From positions 7,939,001 to 8,003,000 of the forward strand of contig AP018172.1 of the NCBI GenBank assembly GCA_002368175.1: DNA of 64,000 nucleotides, read 5' to 3'. A program made the translations under genes and the position numbers. Origin of the DNA: Calothrix sp. NIES-2098. GTDB taxonomy: Bacteria; Cyanobacteriota; Cyanobacteriia; Cyanobacteriales; Nostocaceae. The notes under the pieces are model-generated. The model had not been told where the DNA came from. It worked only from the letters and a program-made list of their open reading frames with translations, and did no database searches. This document shows, one piece after another, positions 50,933-60,130 of the stretch (its first letter is position 1; each line of letters opens with the position of its first letter).

Positions 50933-51280
50933 CTACATCGGTCGCTCAGTCCCACCCATATCGGGATTTGGCGAGTCTTGCTCGGAGGTAATTGGAGGTG
51001 GGGTATAGTCTTTTTGTAGTTGGTTGGCGTCTACGGGATAATCTCCTGTAGTTGTAAATAATTTAGCGTCTGTAGGGTCGTTAGTTTCTGTCTCGCCTGC
51101 AATATTGGTGGCGCTAGGATGCTCGACAACTGGCTCGCCAATCATTTCACCCGCTTGTCTTTGAGCATCAAGCATGGCATTACCACCACTGGCGCTTTTT
51201 TGTTCGTAGTTAGTTTGTTGAGCTTCGGCGGCTGCTTGGTTAGGAACTGCTGCTTGCGCCGCCCTGGTTTTATCGTCCAT
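50933..51280 (-). CDS. Small disordered hypothetical protein
   Basis: A 115-residue, hydrophilic and mostly disordered protein rich in A, Q, T, P and E (AAQAAVPNQAAAEAQQTNYEQKSASGGNAM; TPPPITSEQDSPNPD). It is likely real: GGAG precedes the ATG at a normal distance and it lies between two genes of the same operon. The composition resembles stress-induced, desiccation-type proteins, but no family is recognised. The function is unknown. Confidence 0.65.
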   Translation of the reverse strand: MDDKTRAAQAAVPNQAAAEAQQTNYEQKSASGGNAMLDAQRQAGEMIGEPVVEHPSATNIAGETETNDPTDAKLFTTTGDYPVDANQLQKDYTPPPITSEQDSPNPDMGGTERPM

Positions 51281-51371
51281 CAGTCATTCTCCATCAGCTC
51301 TGAAGATGCCTAAGCTTAAGGTAAATTTGCAGACACCTCATCTGTCATTAGTGATGCTTTGACTCATCAAC

Positions 51372-52712
51372 TCAAACAGCAAAAGGAAAGGTTTCTGGAG
51401 GATCGCCTATATTCTCTTGGATATTACGATCTAAAGGTTGTACTCCCTTAGTGTCGTCTATGTGGATGATGGCATCAAATTGTTCGGGGAGACAGGCATA
51501 AAAGTAGTGACTGATGCGTTCGGTTTCTGGTTGGTAAATCACGCCGATCGCTCTTTCTAATCGCCGTTTTTCCAATCCTGAAATTGTTGAATTATCTCGT
51601 AGTTGTAACCAAAACTGAGGCATTCCTGTCTCATGGAAAAGAGCTTCGTAGCTATTTGTTAAAGCGGGGCGAACTAGCTTCAATTCTGCTGTCCCTCCCC
51701 AACTAGAAGCAGCGATAACTGTACCTGTATATGTGCTAAAGCCGATCAGTACTGAGTCACGACCATACTTTTCGCGCACCAATTGACCGAGATTGATCTC
51801 GCCACCTCTACCCATAGCCGTTGCTCTAGCATCGCCTAAGTGGGAGTTGTGTTCCCAAACTACAACTTTGGCTGGTTGTCCTTGTTTATCTAGATGAGTT
51901 GTCAGCCGATCTAGAGTTTCTGCCATGTGGCGATCGCGAATATTCCAAGACGACACCCGTTCCTGAAACATAGAGCGATAGTAAGCCTCAGCATTCTTCA
52001 CCAATCGGGCGTTTTGCTCGATGTAGAACAACTCGTCTGCTGCGATAGGATTATGATTTTGAGATTCAGCAGCAAGGCGTTGTAATTCCCGCAGTTGATT
52101 GACTACCTCTTGTTCACAGGTTTCGCTCAACCCAAAACTAGCAGCATAACCATAATGCTGGCTATCTTCACCAAAATGCTCAAAGCATGAGTAACGATAA
52201 CGAGCGTGTTGGGCGGCGTCTACATCAACTCGATCGAGATAGTTAAGAACTTCTGCCATTGAGGCATACATACTATAAAGGTCTAGCCCATAGAAGCCTA
52301 CTTTAATAGCGTTTTCTGGTAGAGCATCATTATATTCTCTTAACCAGCTAATAAATTTTAATACATCGGTATTGCGCCACATCCAGGCGGGAAAGCGTTG
52401 AAAGCCAGAAAGTGCCTCCGCAGGGGTAGGATCTTCGCTAACTCCACGCACATAACGATTAACACGGTAAGCATCAGGCCAGTCTGCCTCTACAGCAACG
52501 GCTGTAAAGCCTTTCTCTTGAATCAGCCGTTTGGTAATCTCAATCCTTTGTTCGTAGAACTCATGAGTACCGTGGGAAGCTTCGCCAATCAGGACAAAGC
52601 GGGCATTCCCGATTAAATTCATCAATGGGTCGTAGTCTGCGGTTGCTCCTGTCAGCTGATATGCAGATCTACGCACCGCATCAACCAAGTTGCTTATCGT
52701 TGCTTCTTGCAT
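51372..52712 (-). CDS. Erythromycin esterase family protein
   Basis: A 446-residue protein of the EreA/EreB family. FVLIGEASHGTHEFYEQRIEITKRLIQEKGFTAVAVEADWPDAYRVNRYVRG carries the catalytic His/Glu region (residues ~37-75). KVVVWEHNSHLGDARATAMG and GFSTYTGTVIAASSWGG are further family motifs. Homologues in cyanobacteria are unlikely to act on erythromycin; many belong to stress operons and may hydrolyse other substrates. It heads the minus-strand operon: this gene, the small disordered protein, CbpA-like and CbpM-like. Confidence 0.9.
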   Translation of the reverse strand: MQEATISNLVDAVRRSAYQLTGATADYDPLMNLIGNARFVLIGEASHGTHEFYEQRIEITKRLIQEKGFTAVAVEADWPDAYRVNRYVRGVSEDPTPAEALSGFQRFPAWMWRNTDVLKFISWLREYNDALPENAIKVGFYGLDLYSMYASMAEVLNYLDRVDVDAAQHARYRYSCFEHFGEDSQHYGYAASFGLSETCEQEVVNQLRELQRLAAESQNHNPIAADELFYIEQNARLVKNAEAYYRSMFQERVSSWNIRDRHMAETLDRLTTHLDKQGQPAKVVVWEHNSHLGDARATAMGRGGEINLGQLVREKYGRDSVLIGFSTYTGTVIAASSWGGTAELKLVRPALTNSYEALFHETGMPQFWLQLRDNSTISGLEKRRLERAIGVIYQPETERISHYFYACLPEQFDAIIHIDDTKGVQPLDRNIQENIGDPPETFPFAV

Positions 52713-53120
52713 ATTTCTAGCTCTTTGTTCAAAATTTTAAGAGCGCCAGATCTTGAGACAAAAATAATACGTAATCTAAAAATCAGTATAAAAACTTATC
52801 GCATAGCTTCCATCTTGCTAATTGTGCATCAAGCTGTGTGTCTTGCTCTACCTAGAGAATGATTTGTCAGGAATAGCAAAATTAGCTAAATAGAAATGAA
52901 GTCATTCAGCCGAGAAATTTGTCTTGTTATATTCAAATAAGCTATGGCAACTTGTTGAATGATTCTATATTGATAAAATTCGAGCTAGGGAGATGTAACA
53001 CCTAATTAGCAAAATCAACCAAAAAGTTTTAGATCGTGCCCTTTCTTTTGCTTTAATTGCTATCAGTTTAACCCTCTTTAATTCGATAAATTTGTTATTG
53101 CATTAAATTAATTTACAAAT
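52713..53120. other. Divergent intergenic region, no gene seen
   Basis: About 400 bp of AT-rich sequence lie between the erythromycin-esterase-like gene and the divergent esterase gene. I see no ORF, hairpin or repeat of note; promoters of both genes are expected here. Confidence 0.45.
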
Positions 53121-53756
53121 ATGCACTCTACTCAACAAGAGATTACACACACCAATAGTTACAATTACCTGCTATTTCTACCTCAAAATTATGAATCGCA
53201 GCAAAGTCATCCGATGATTTTGTTTCTACATGGTGCTGGCGAGAGAGGTGATAATTTGAACTGGGTAAAACGACATGGTATAGCAAGGATTGTAGAAGAA
53301 CAATCGGATTTTCCGTTTATTGTCGTGTCCCCTCAATGTCCACAGCGAGAATATTGGGATGAATTTCGCTTGAATCTCTTACTTGATGAAGTTATCCACA
53401 ACTATCGAGTGGATTTGCAGCGCATTTACCTAACTGGTTTAAGTATGGGAGGTTACGGTACTTGGCGTTTGGCAATTAGCCAGCCTCAGCGATTTGCGGC
53501 GATCGCTCCGGTTTGTGGTGGTGGAGATCCCAAACAAGCTGATAGAATAAAGAACTTGCCTATTTGGGCTTTTCATGGAGCGCGCGATCGCGTGGTTGCA
53601 ATTAGTGAGTCTGAAGAAATGGTGAGGGCGCTAGAGGCAATTGGTGGCAATATTAAATTCACCGTTTACCCAGAAGCAGAACACGATTCTTGGACGCAGA
53701 CTTACAGCAATCCCACACTATACGACTGGTTTTTGCAGCACCGAAACACTAATTGA
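53121..53756 (+). CDS. Alpha/beta hydrolase (phospholipase/carboxylesterase or prolyl oligopeptidase-like)
   Basis: A 211-residue alpha/beta hydrolase. It has MILFLHGAGERGDNL (oxyanion-hole region), IYLTGLSMGGYGTWRLAI (nucleophile Ser in GLSMGG near residue 111), FHGARDRVV (Asp, GxRD) and EAEHDSWTQTY (His). The Ser-Asp-His triad is complete. These are the marks of the PHB depolymerase/esterase-type phospholipase-carboxylesterase group. There is no signal peptide. Monocistronic, ending in a hairpin at 53793-53815. Confidence 0.85.
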   Translation: MHSTQQEITHTNSYNYLLFLPQNYESQQSHPMILFLHGAGERGDNLNWVKRHGIARIVEEQSDFPFIVVSPQCPQREYWDEFRLNLLLDEVIHNYRVDLQRIYLTGLSMGGYGTWRLAISQPQRFAAIAPVCGGGDPKQADRIKNLPIWAFHGARDRVVAISESEEMVRALEAIGGNIKFTVYPEAEHDSWTQTYSNPTLYDWFLQHRNTN

Positions 53757-53792
53757 AGTTGATATTTTAACTAAATATACTTAAAGAAAAAG

Positions 53793-53815
53793 CCAACCTG
53801 ATGGAATTAGGTTGG
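53793..53815 (+). terminator. Weak hairpin after the esterase gene
   Basis: CCAACCT (53793-53799) pairs with AGGTTGG (53809-53815) around a 9-nt loop, 36 nt beyond the esterase stop. The following GAAAGTTTAATC is only weakly T-rich. Confidence 0.4.
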
Positions 53816-53989
53816 GAAAGTTTAATCATATCAATTTTCTCTAATTTCACGAACTTAAAACTTACAAAATAGATTTTTTAATAGTAATTCAACAAAAATT
53901 CAAATCATTATCTAAATAAATATACGGTTGTATTAAAGCTATTTTTCACACTAGTATTTAAGCTAAAACTACGATAAAACATTACAGCA

Positions 53990-54634
53990 ATAACTGCCCA
54001 AATCAGCGATACAGTCTTATATAGTAAGAAGTCTTTTGCCATTGCTGGTATCAATGGTTCTGGTTTGTTCGATCCAGTAGAGTATGGTATTAAGCCAGTA
54101 ATGATTTCTACTGCTTGCTGGCGAGGTTATTACTGCACTTATGAGGTCGCTGATACATTTTTGTTTCTTACACAACTAAATATTGGGCTAAGTGAAGCGG
54201 ATCAGTCAAAAGCAGAACAAGAAGATGGGCTAAAATTGTTTGGCAAAACCCCTACTCGATATACAGAGTATGGACACCTTATTCATTTGATAAGCAATAA
54301 AACCGAGACGCAGTGGGAGTCATCGGACTTTAAGATAGATAATTTACGAGAGTTAATCCCATTCACTGGTGGTTTGTTGATTGGAGACGACTTCATCCGT
54401 GAGATGTATGTTCACATGGGCTTTCACCCCGCATACAAGTTCAGGAATGTTTATGAATTAATCTTTGATAATGGGCAGCTTATAGAAGAACACGACCGTT
54501 CTTCAAAAATGGCACAGTTGAGAGAGATGTTATCACTTGATGCATTACAGCCAGGAGTTAGTGCATCTCGTAAGGAAATTAAGCAATGGATCGAGCAGTC
54601 TTTTAGCCTGGAGTACAAAGGATTTTCGACCTAA
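53990..54634 (+). pseudogene. Conserved-looking hypothetical gene whose expected start codon reads ATA
   Basis: An open frame extends upstream of the TTG at 54065. The upstream part (53990 onwards) reads ITAQISDTVLYSKKSFAIAGINGSGLF and continues smoothly into DPVEYGIKPVMISTACWRGYYCTYEVADTFLFLT. This is a natural protein N-terminus except that the codon at 53990-53992 is ATA instead of ATG. No in-frame ATG or GTG precedes the first stop (53975-53977). So the gene has probably lost its start codon; alternatively translation begins at the rare ATA or at TTG 54065 (189 residues). The rest is intact to the stop at 54634. No family name is known to me. Confidence 0.55.
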
Positions 54635-54674
54635 CAGCTAATACAATTAGGTGCTGAAATCAGGCTTTTATGGT

Positions 54675-54768
54675 GATACTAAGTTGCAGTCTGTTGTAGT
54701 TCATCAGAATTAATGAGATTGCTTCCCTACGGCCGCAATGACAAATACTATCTTTGATTGGAACTTGG
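54675..54768. repeat. 94-bp dispersed repeat, copy 2
   Basis: Same 94-nt unit as 48801-48894 (about 83 of 94 identical), same orientation. It directly precedes the intron-like stretch at 54769-54856. Confidence 0.75.
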
Positions 54769-54856
54769 TGTAAGTCCAGTTAGTGACAAACTAACATCGT
54801 TCCCCGTCAGGGTTGTTGCAGAGTACCCAGCGGGTGATATGACAGCGAGATTATGA
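54769..54856 (+). other. Possible relic of a group II intron or other structured RNA
   Basis: The sequence has GTAAGTCC followed by AGTTAGTGACAAACTAAC (a TTAGT/ACTAA pairing around GACAA). This reminds me of group II intron 5' regions, which often carry a GTGNAAGTCC motif. No reverse transcriptase ORF and no domain V are seen nearby, so if real it is a fragment. Low confidence. Confidence 0.2.
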
Positions 54857-55510
54857 AATTGCGGCAAGTCTTATCCCTGATGTGCCAACTGCATTTACAA
54901 AAGGTGGGGCATGTAACGATTTTTTTGAATCCTTTTTGTAAAGAAAAACTTAACAAAAACCAATTTTTAGGATTTGATAAAGTTTTTTCAAAGTTTTCAT
55001 TTAGTTGTCGGGAGAGAGAATATCTTGTCACTGACGGGATTTGCGGATTTTTTCTGCCGCTTGTTAGTAGCAATTTACAATAAATTTACATATGTCAATG
55101 AGTATAATTGCTCATTTGAATTACTGGGATCAGGTATTAAACTAAGCTTGAATAAAAGGCTCCAGGGTACGGGAAGATAGTTTAGTTTAAATTTTATTAA
55201 GTACTTCCCCTGAGATTTTGCATTTACCACCGTAAAATCACTTAGGATTGTAAGTCAAATTGCTTTTGGTAAAATTTACGTGACTTAATTTTGTCGCCAA
55301 GCATCACGACAAGTATTTTCACGTGTATACCAAATTCATCAGTTATTTGGAGGTGGAAAGCTTTATGGATATATGGATCGGGGCAAAAATACCTGACGAT
55401 GGGAAATCGTACTTAAACAAATAATAATCTAGCGATCGCGCATAGATGAAATAATAGGTTCTGGATAACAGAGCTATCTGAAGATAATTATCAATTGGGA
55501 AATTGCTCAA
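54857..55510. other. Long intergenic region before the secretion-like cluster
   Basis: About 650 bp without a credible gene. The short frames here (54853-55083, 54974-55180 and the minus-strand ones) have no ribosome sites and no protein-like composition. The region probably holds the promoter of the VirB-like operon. There is a GCGATCGC site near 55432. Confidence 0.45.
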
Positions 55511-56128
55511 ATGTCTAAGCAACGTTCTCATCAGAGGAACTTTTTTGCAAATACAGCTAGCAGCATGATGAAAGCTGCCCATCCATTCCGAGGGATACTT
55601 AGATACTGGCGTATGCTCCTAATTGAAACGCTACCATTTGTAGCAGCCTGCGCAGTATTAGTGAGTGTTATCAGCCTCAACAGCCCGATCCTACTGTTTT
55701 GTTTGTTAGTAGGAAGTCTCATAGCAATAATTACACAGCAAATAGGGCAACAATTCAACTTACCAAAACGAAAAATAATCTTACTGCAAATATTAGCAGC
55801 GATCGCCCTATTAAGCGTATTTTGGCTTGACTACTTCGCTGCCCCAGCACAAGCACAATTCTTCAAAAAAGCCGAAGATTTCTTTCAAAACACCCTTACC
55901 CAAGGTTCCAGCAACGGCGGTAACACCCAGCTAGCCGTAGGACTAGTATTCAACGTTTTGCGGGCACTCTACCTACTATATATAGCTGTCGCCTTGATTG
56001 GAGTAGTCAACGCCGTGCGCAAAGACGAAGATTGGCAAAACATCGCCAGAACGCCCTTATTAGTAGTAGTTGCAGTCACAATTGCTGATGTCCTCACAGG
56101 CTTTGTTATTGGCAGTGGGAATAAATAG
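55511..56128 (+). CDS. VirB2/TrbC-like pilin precursor
   Basis: A 205-residue membrane protein. Two hydrophobic segments (FVAACAVLVSVISL; LLFCLLVGSLIAII) and a third near residues 90-108 come before a signal-like APAQAQFF cut site (near residue 117). The last ~80 residues contain two helices (LAVGLVFNVLRALYLLYIAVALIGVV; PLLVVVAVTIADVLTGFVIG). That two-helix mature part is typical of VirB2/TrbC pilins, though the N-terminal extension is unusually long. As first gene of a VirB3-B4-B5-B6-B8-B10-like row, it probably encodes the pilus subunit. Gap of ~115 nt to the next gene, which contains a repeat array. Confidence 0.6.
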   Translation: MSKQRSHQRNFFANTASSMMKAAHPFRGILRYWRMLLIETLPFVAACAVLVSVISLNSPILLFCLLVGSLIAIITQQIGQQFNLPKRKIILLQILAAIALLSVFWLDYFAAPAQAQFFKKAEDFFQNTLTQGSSNGGNTQLAVGLVFNVLRALYLLYIAVALIGVVNAVRKDEDWQNIARTPLLVVVAVTIADVLTGFVIGSGNK

Positions 56129-56180
56129 CCAACAGGGGAAGAAAGACAAGGGAGTGTGGGGAGAAATAATTAATAACTAT

Positions 56181-56250
56181 TGACCAATGACCAATGACCA
56201 ATGACCAATGACCAATGACCAATGACCAATGACCAATGACCAATGACCAA
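56181..56250. repeat. Ten perfect tandem copies of TGACCAA
   Basis: A heptamer array of exactly 10 units (70 nt). The last ATG in the array (56243-56245) is the start codon of the VirB3-like gene. Each internal ATG reads MTNDQ and then hits TGA. Length changes of the array would shift start and leader. Confidence 0.9.
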
Positions 56251-56635
56251 CCCACAAGACAAAGACTTTCGTCCAGTCAATCAAATATTAGGTAGCCAAC
56301 CATCATTAGGGCCATTACCAGCAGATCAAATCTTGCCGTGGACAGTCATCGCCCTAGCAGCCTACTTCATCATCAACGGCATATTTGGCGGACTATTCAC
56401 AGACGAATTTCAAAAATGGCTATGGACATTGCTAATAGCTGGATGGGGAATGGCAACCTGGTGGATATTAACTGGGGGCAGAAGTTGGAGTTTCTTAAGT
56501 AAATTTATCGGAGTACCTACCTGGACAAGAGGCTTTGCACGTTATCAAAGCTTGCTACACGTAAATCATGAAGCAAAAAATCGGAAAACAAAGCGTCAAT
56601 ATCGCCGCCGCCAACACAAGGCTAACACCATTTGA
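56243..56635 (+). CDS. VirB3-like membrane protein
   Basis: A 130-residue protein with two helices (WTVIALAAYFIINGIFGGLF, WLWTLLIAGWGMATWWIL) and a strongly basic C-terminus (NRKTKRQYRRRQHK). Size, topology and position just before a VirB4-like gene fit VirB3/TrbD, but no sequence motif is diagnostic. The start codon is the final ATG of a TGACCAA array and no Shine-Dalgarno sequence stands before it. The 3' end overlaps the VirB4-like gene by 68 nt in another frame. Confidence 0.65.
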   Translation: MTNPQDKDFRPVNQILGSQPSLGPLPADQILPWTVIALAAYFIINGIFGGLFTDEFQKWLWTLLIAGWGMATWWILTGGRSWSFLSKFIGVPTWTRGFARYQSLLHVNHEAKNRKTKRQYRRRQHKANTI

Positions 56636-59315
56636 AGACGCCTTACACTTAGCAACAATGCTGCGTATAGGCTTCAATAAACGAGATATTGGTGCATATA
56701 TTCTCACCAAAGGCACACAAAAAGACAGATTTTGCTTTGTGTTTGGCTTTGATTGTCGTGGCATACATAGCACTCTACGCAGCGAACAAATAGATACCAT
56801 CTTCGACAACATCGAAGCTGGATTAAAAGACATCCCTAGCGGCGAAAAAATGACACTTCATTTAGGGTCATTTATCGATGACAAAGCACGCCAGCAAGAA
56901 CTAGCAACGTTAGCAAAAAATAGCCCATCAAAAGATATTAAATACCTGTTAATGGCAGAGCGAGCCAGAGCTAAAGAACTCACAAAATCTGGCATTCGCA
57001 AACCCAAATTCTTAAAAATTTATGTCACCTACACCATCGAGCCAAATGCCGCCAATGCTGATGATTTTATTGAGAAACTATTAGCTAGAACCGAAGCATG
57101 GTGGTTAAAATTTAAAGGTGATATTTCCGAAGTTCAAAACCAGCGTTTAGAAGCCATGATTACTAACGCCTATAAACAAGGTTTTAGTCGCTGGGAACAA
57201 CTTTTATCCAACAAAATGGGCTTAGATATTAAGCCATTAACAGCTACACAACTTTGGGGAGAAGTCTGGAGAAGATTTAACGATACACCAGCTATAGATA
57301 TTCCCCAACTACTTACAATTGATGAAAATGGGCTAAAGGAACAAGTTTATTCCGACCTATCCAGCACTAAACTTTTAGTCGAAAATATTCACAGCACTAC
57401 CTTATTAATGGAATCCGGAGTTCCTTGTGCTGATAGACGTTGGGTTCATGTTAACGATCGCTATATTGGCGCACTCACCTTTCTTGATAAACCTGGCGGT
57501 TGGGCAAATAAAACTTCCCAACTGAGGTATTTATGGGAACTTCTCTCTAGAGAAACAGTAGTAGATACAGAAATTTTCTGTCAGCTAACAGCTGCTAATC
57601 CTGCATTAGTAAAAACTACCCTGCAACGAGTCTTGAAGCAGTCAAATATGACAGCAATCATGGCTCAAGAAAAAAGCAAAACAATTGATGTCAACGCTCA
57701 ATTAAAATTAAAGAAATCCGTAGCAGCACAAGAACAATTATTTGAAGGAGCCGTTCCCATATATACAGGGATAGCTATCTTTGTGCATCGTCGCAGTATC
57801 GAACAATTAGATGCAGCCACCAGATATATTGAAAACTGTTTTCAACGTCCAGCGAAAGTTATTAGAGAAACAGAATATGCTTGGAAGATTTGGTTGCAAT
57901 CATTACCAATTGTTTGGGAAGGATTATTAGTAAAACCTTTTAATAGACGGCAATTATATTTAACCAGCGAAGTTCCCGGATTAATGCCATTAGTACTCAC
58001 TAGAAAAGGTGATACTCAAGGCTTTGAATTAATTGCCGCAGAAGGCGGGACACCAATACATTTAGATCTATTTACCCAACACAAAAATCTAGCACTATTT
58101 GCTACAACCAGAGCCGGGAAATCAGTATTAGTTTCTGGAATTTTAACTCAGGCCTTAGCGCATAATATTCCTGTAGTTGCCTTAGACTTTCCTAAACCAG
58201 ATGGCACATCTACCTTCACAGATTACACAGAATTTATGGAGGAGAATGGAGCCTATTTTGATATCTCTAAACAATCAAATAACTTATTTGAGCAGCCAGA
58301 CTTGCGTTTGTTGAGTGTAGAAGAACAACGCGATCGGATGCTGGATTATACTGCCTTCTTAGAATCAGCTTTAATGACAATGGTCTTAGGCTCATCCACA
58401 GAAAACCCACTACTAGCGCAAACTGTACGCTCCTTAATTAACTTAGCATTAAGCGCATTTTTTAGCGATCGCGGTATCCAACAGCGCTATCAAGATGCAA
58501 TGTCAGGAGGTTTTGGTTCCCCAGCATGGCAAAAAACCCCTACCCTCAAAGATTTCCTAAGTTTCTGTTCCCTAGAACATCTACAACTCGATTCTCTCAG
58601 CAGCAGAGTTGAAGATGCACTCAGCCAAATTCAGCTACGCCTGCGGTTTTGGCTTTCCAGCCGCGTCGGACAAGCAATTTCCGCACCATCCAGCTTCCGC
58701 ACAGATGCCAAACTCTTAGTATTTGCACTGCGAAACCTCTCTGATAGTGAAGACGCCGCCGTTCTCTCCTTAAGCGCATACTCCGCCGCCTTACGTCGCG
58801 CCCTTAGCAGTCCCGCCTCCATATTCTTTATTGACGAGGCACCAATTTTATTTGAATTTGAGCAAATAGCCAACTTAGTCGGGAGGATTTGTGCTAACGG
58901 TGCAAAAGCCGGAATTCGCGTCATCTTATCTGCACAAGACCCCGATACTATAGCTAAATCTAAAGCTGCATCAAAGATTTTACAAAACCTCAGCACCAGA
59001 TTAATTGGACGTATTCAACCAGTAGCAGTCGATAGTTTTGTAGACATCTTGAAATATCCGCGAGAAATTATTGCGCGGAATGCTTCTGAAAGTTTCTTCC
59101 CACGTAAAGAGGGGATTTATAGCCAATGGTTGTTAGATGATAACGGAATTTATACATTCTGTCGTTACTATCCTGGTTACGAACAATTGGCTGTAGTTGC
59201 TAATAATCCCCACGAACAAACGGCACGTCAACAAGCAATGCAACAATATCGAGATAAATATGAAGCAATCTCTGTATTTGCACGTCAATTAGTAGCTTCA
59301 TTACGTGGGGATTAG
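56568..59315 (+). CDS. VirB4/TraC-like conjugation ATPase
   Basis: A 915-residue ATPase. Walker A is ALFATTRAGKSVLVSGIL (about residues 510-522, TRAGKS). A second motif block is PVVALDFPKPDGTSTFTDYT, and Walker B is SIFFIDEAPILF (near residue 756, DEA). RVILSAQDPDTIAKS and the C-terminal domain follow. The ~500-residue N-terminal part matches VirB4-type architecture, in which it contacts the membrane subunits. It powers pilus assembly or DNA transfer in type IV secretion. Starts inside the VirB3-like gene. No plant- or toxin-like extensions. Confidence 0.87.
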   Translation: MKQKIGKQSVNIAAANTRLTPFEDALHLATMLRIGFNKRDIGAYILTKGTQKDRFCFVFGFDCRGIHSTLRSEQIDTIFDNIEAGLKDIPSGEKMTLHLGSFIDDKARQQELATLAKNSPSKDIKYLLMAERARAKELTKSGIRKPKFLKIYVTYTIEPNAANADDFIEKLLARTEAWWLKFKGDISEVQNQRLEAMITNAYKQGFSRWEQLLSNKMGLDIKPLTATQLWGEVWRRFNDTPAIDIPQLLTIDENGLKEQVYSDLSSTKLLVENIHSTTLLMESGVPCADRRWVHVNDRYIGALTFLDKPGGWANKTSQLRYLWELLSRETVVDTEIFCQLTAANPALVKTTLQRVLKQSNMTAIMAQEKSKTIDVNAQLKLKKSVAAQEQLFEGAVPIYTGIAIFVHRRSIEQLDAATRYIENCFQRPAKVIRETEYAWKIWLQSLPIVWEGLLVKPFNRRQLYLTSEVPGLMPLVLTRKGDTQGFELIAAEGGTPIHLDLFTQHKNLALFATTRAGKSVLVSGILTQALAHNIPVVALDFPKPDGTSTFTDYTEFMEENGAYFDISKQSNNLFEQPDLRLLSVEEQRDRMLDYTAFLESALMTMVLGSSTENPLLAQTVRSLINLALSAFFSDRGIQQRYQDAMSGGFGSPAWQKTPTLKDFLSFCSLEHLQLDSLSSRVEDALSQIQLRLRFWLSSRVGQAISAPSSFRTDAKLLVFALRNLSDSEDAAVLSLSAYSAALRRALSSPASIFFIDEAPILFEFEQIANLVGRICANGAKAGIRVILSAQDPDTIAKSKAASKILQNLSTRLIGRIQPVAVDSFVDILKYPREIIARNASESFFPRKEGIYSQWLLDDNGIYTFCRYYPGYEQLAVVANNPHEQTARQQAMQQYRDKYEAISVFARQLVASLRGD

Positions 59316-59341
59316 TTATGAAAAAGGCAGAAGGAAAAACC

Positions 59342-60130
59342 ATGCGAAAAACTTTGATTCTTACTCTAGGGTTAGCCTTAGTAGGAACTCTACCTGCAAT
59401 GGCAGAATTAGGCAATGTTTTAGCAGATTTTCAATCCTATTCCGCAGAATTACAAAACTATCTCAAAAACAATTTAAGTCCCACATTAAAGCCGATAGAA
59501 ATGCAATCTCAAAATGCCTTAAATCAGGCAACAGGAGAATTGAACGTACCCAACCCAGTAGCAGCAGGTGAGAGGTTGAGTGATGTAATTGTACTTAATT
59601 CCATCTCAGATAAATTTGATAATAATGCAGTAGTCAAATCAGCAACAGCAAATAATGAGATTAATCGCTTAATTACCCGCAGTTCAGTAGCTGGTATGTT
59701 GGGTAAAAATGGACAAATTAGAACAAAAATTAAATTACAAGCTACGAAAGATACGCTAGACAATATTGACCAAATAGCGCAAGAAGCAGACAATAGTCAT
59801 CAAAATTTTCTCAAAGGCTTTCAACAACAAATAGGTCAATTAAGTAATTTGAGTATGCCAGGTTTAGGTGCATTATTAAATTCTGGTCAATCCGATTTAC
59901 AACTGCAAAATATTAAAATTCAAAGTCAGCAATCAAAAATTGTCGGAGAAACGCTGGCGCAGACAATGCAAACCAATCACTTTTTGCAATACTCTAACTT
60001 GAATTTAGCCAATATTTCTCAACAGATGGAAGAGAATAATCGCGCTAGGAGAGTTGATGCTTCCGCAGAAGCAGCACGGCTTTTACGCACAACTTCCCAA
60101 ATGGATTTGTTTGGCAGAAAAGAAAAATAA
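59342..60130 (+). CDS. VirB5-like secreted protein
   Basis: A 262-residue protein with a clear signal peptide (MRKTLILTLGLALVGTLPAMA, cut before ELGN). The mature part is helical with QSQNALNQATGELN, QATKDTLDNIDQIAQEADNSHQNFLKGFQQQIGQL and QQSKIVGETLAQTMQTNHFLQYSNLNLANISQQMEENNRAR. That alpha-helical, glutamine-rich character and the position suit VirB5/TrbJ, a minor pilin. I chose the ATG at 59342 (GAAGGA upstream); an earlier ATG at 59318 adds eight residues. No motif confirms the family. Confidence 0.6.
   Translation: MRKTLILTLGLALVGTLPAMAELGNVLADFQSYSAELQNYLKNNLSPTLKPIEMQSQNALNQATGELNVPNPVAAGERLSDVIVLNSISDKFDNNAVVKSATANNEINRLITRSSVAGMLGKNGQIRTKIKLQATKDTLDNIDQIAQEADNSHQNFLKGFQQQIGQLSNLSMPGLGALLNSGQSDLQLQNIKIQSQQSKIVGETLAQTMQTNHFLQYSNLNLANISQQMEENNRARRVDASAEAARLLRTTSQMDLFGRKEK

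Noticed and set aside
54853..55180. Two overlapping plus-strand frames (76 and 68 codons)
   Set aside because: Neither has a ribosome site; one starts in the intron-like stretch and neither shows a recognisable motif.
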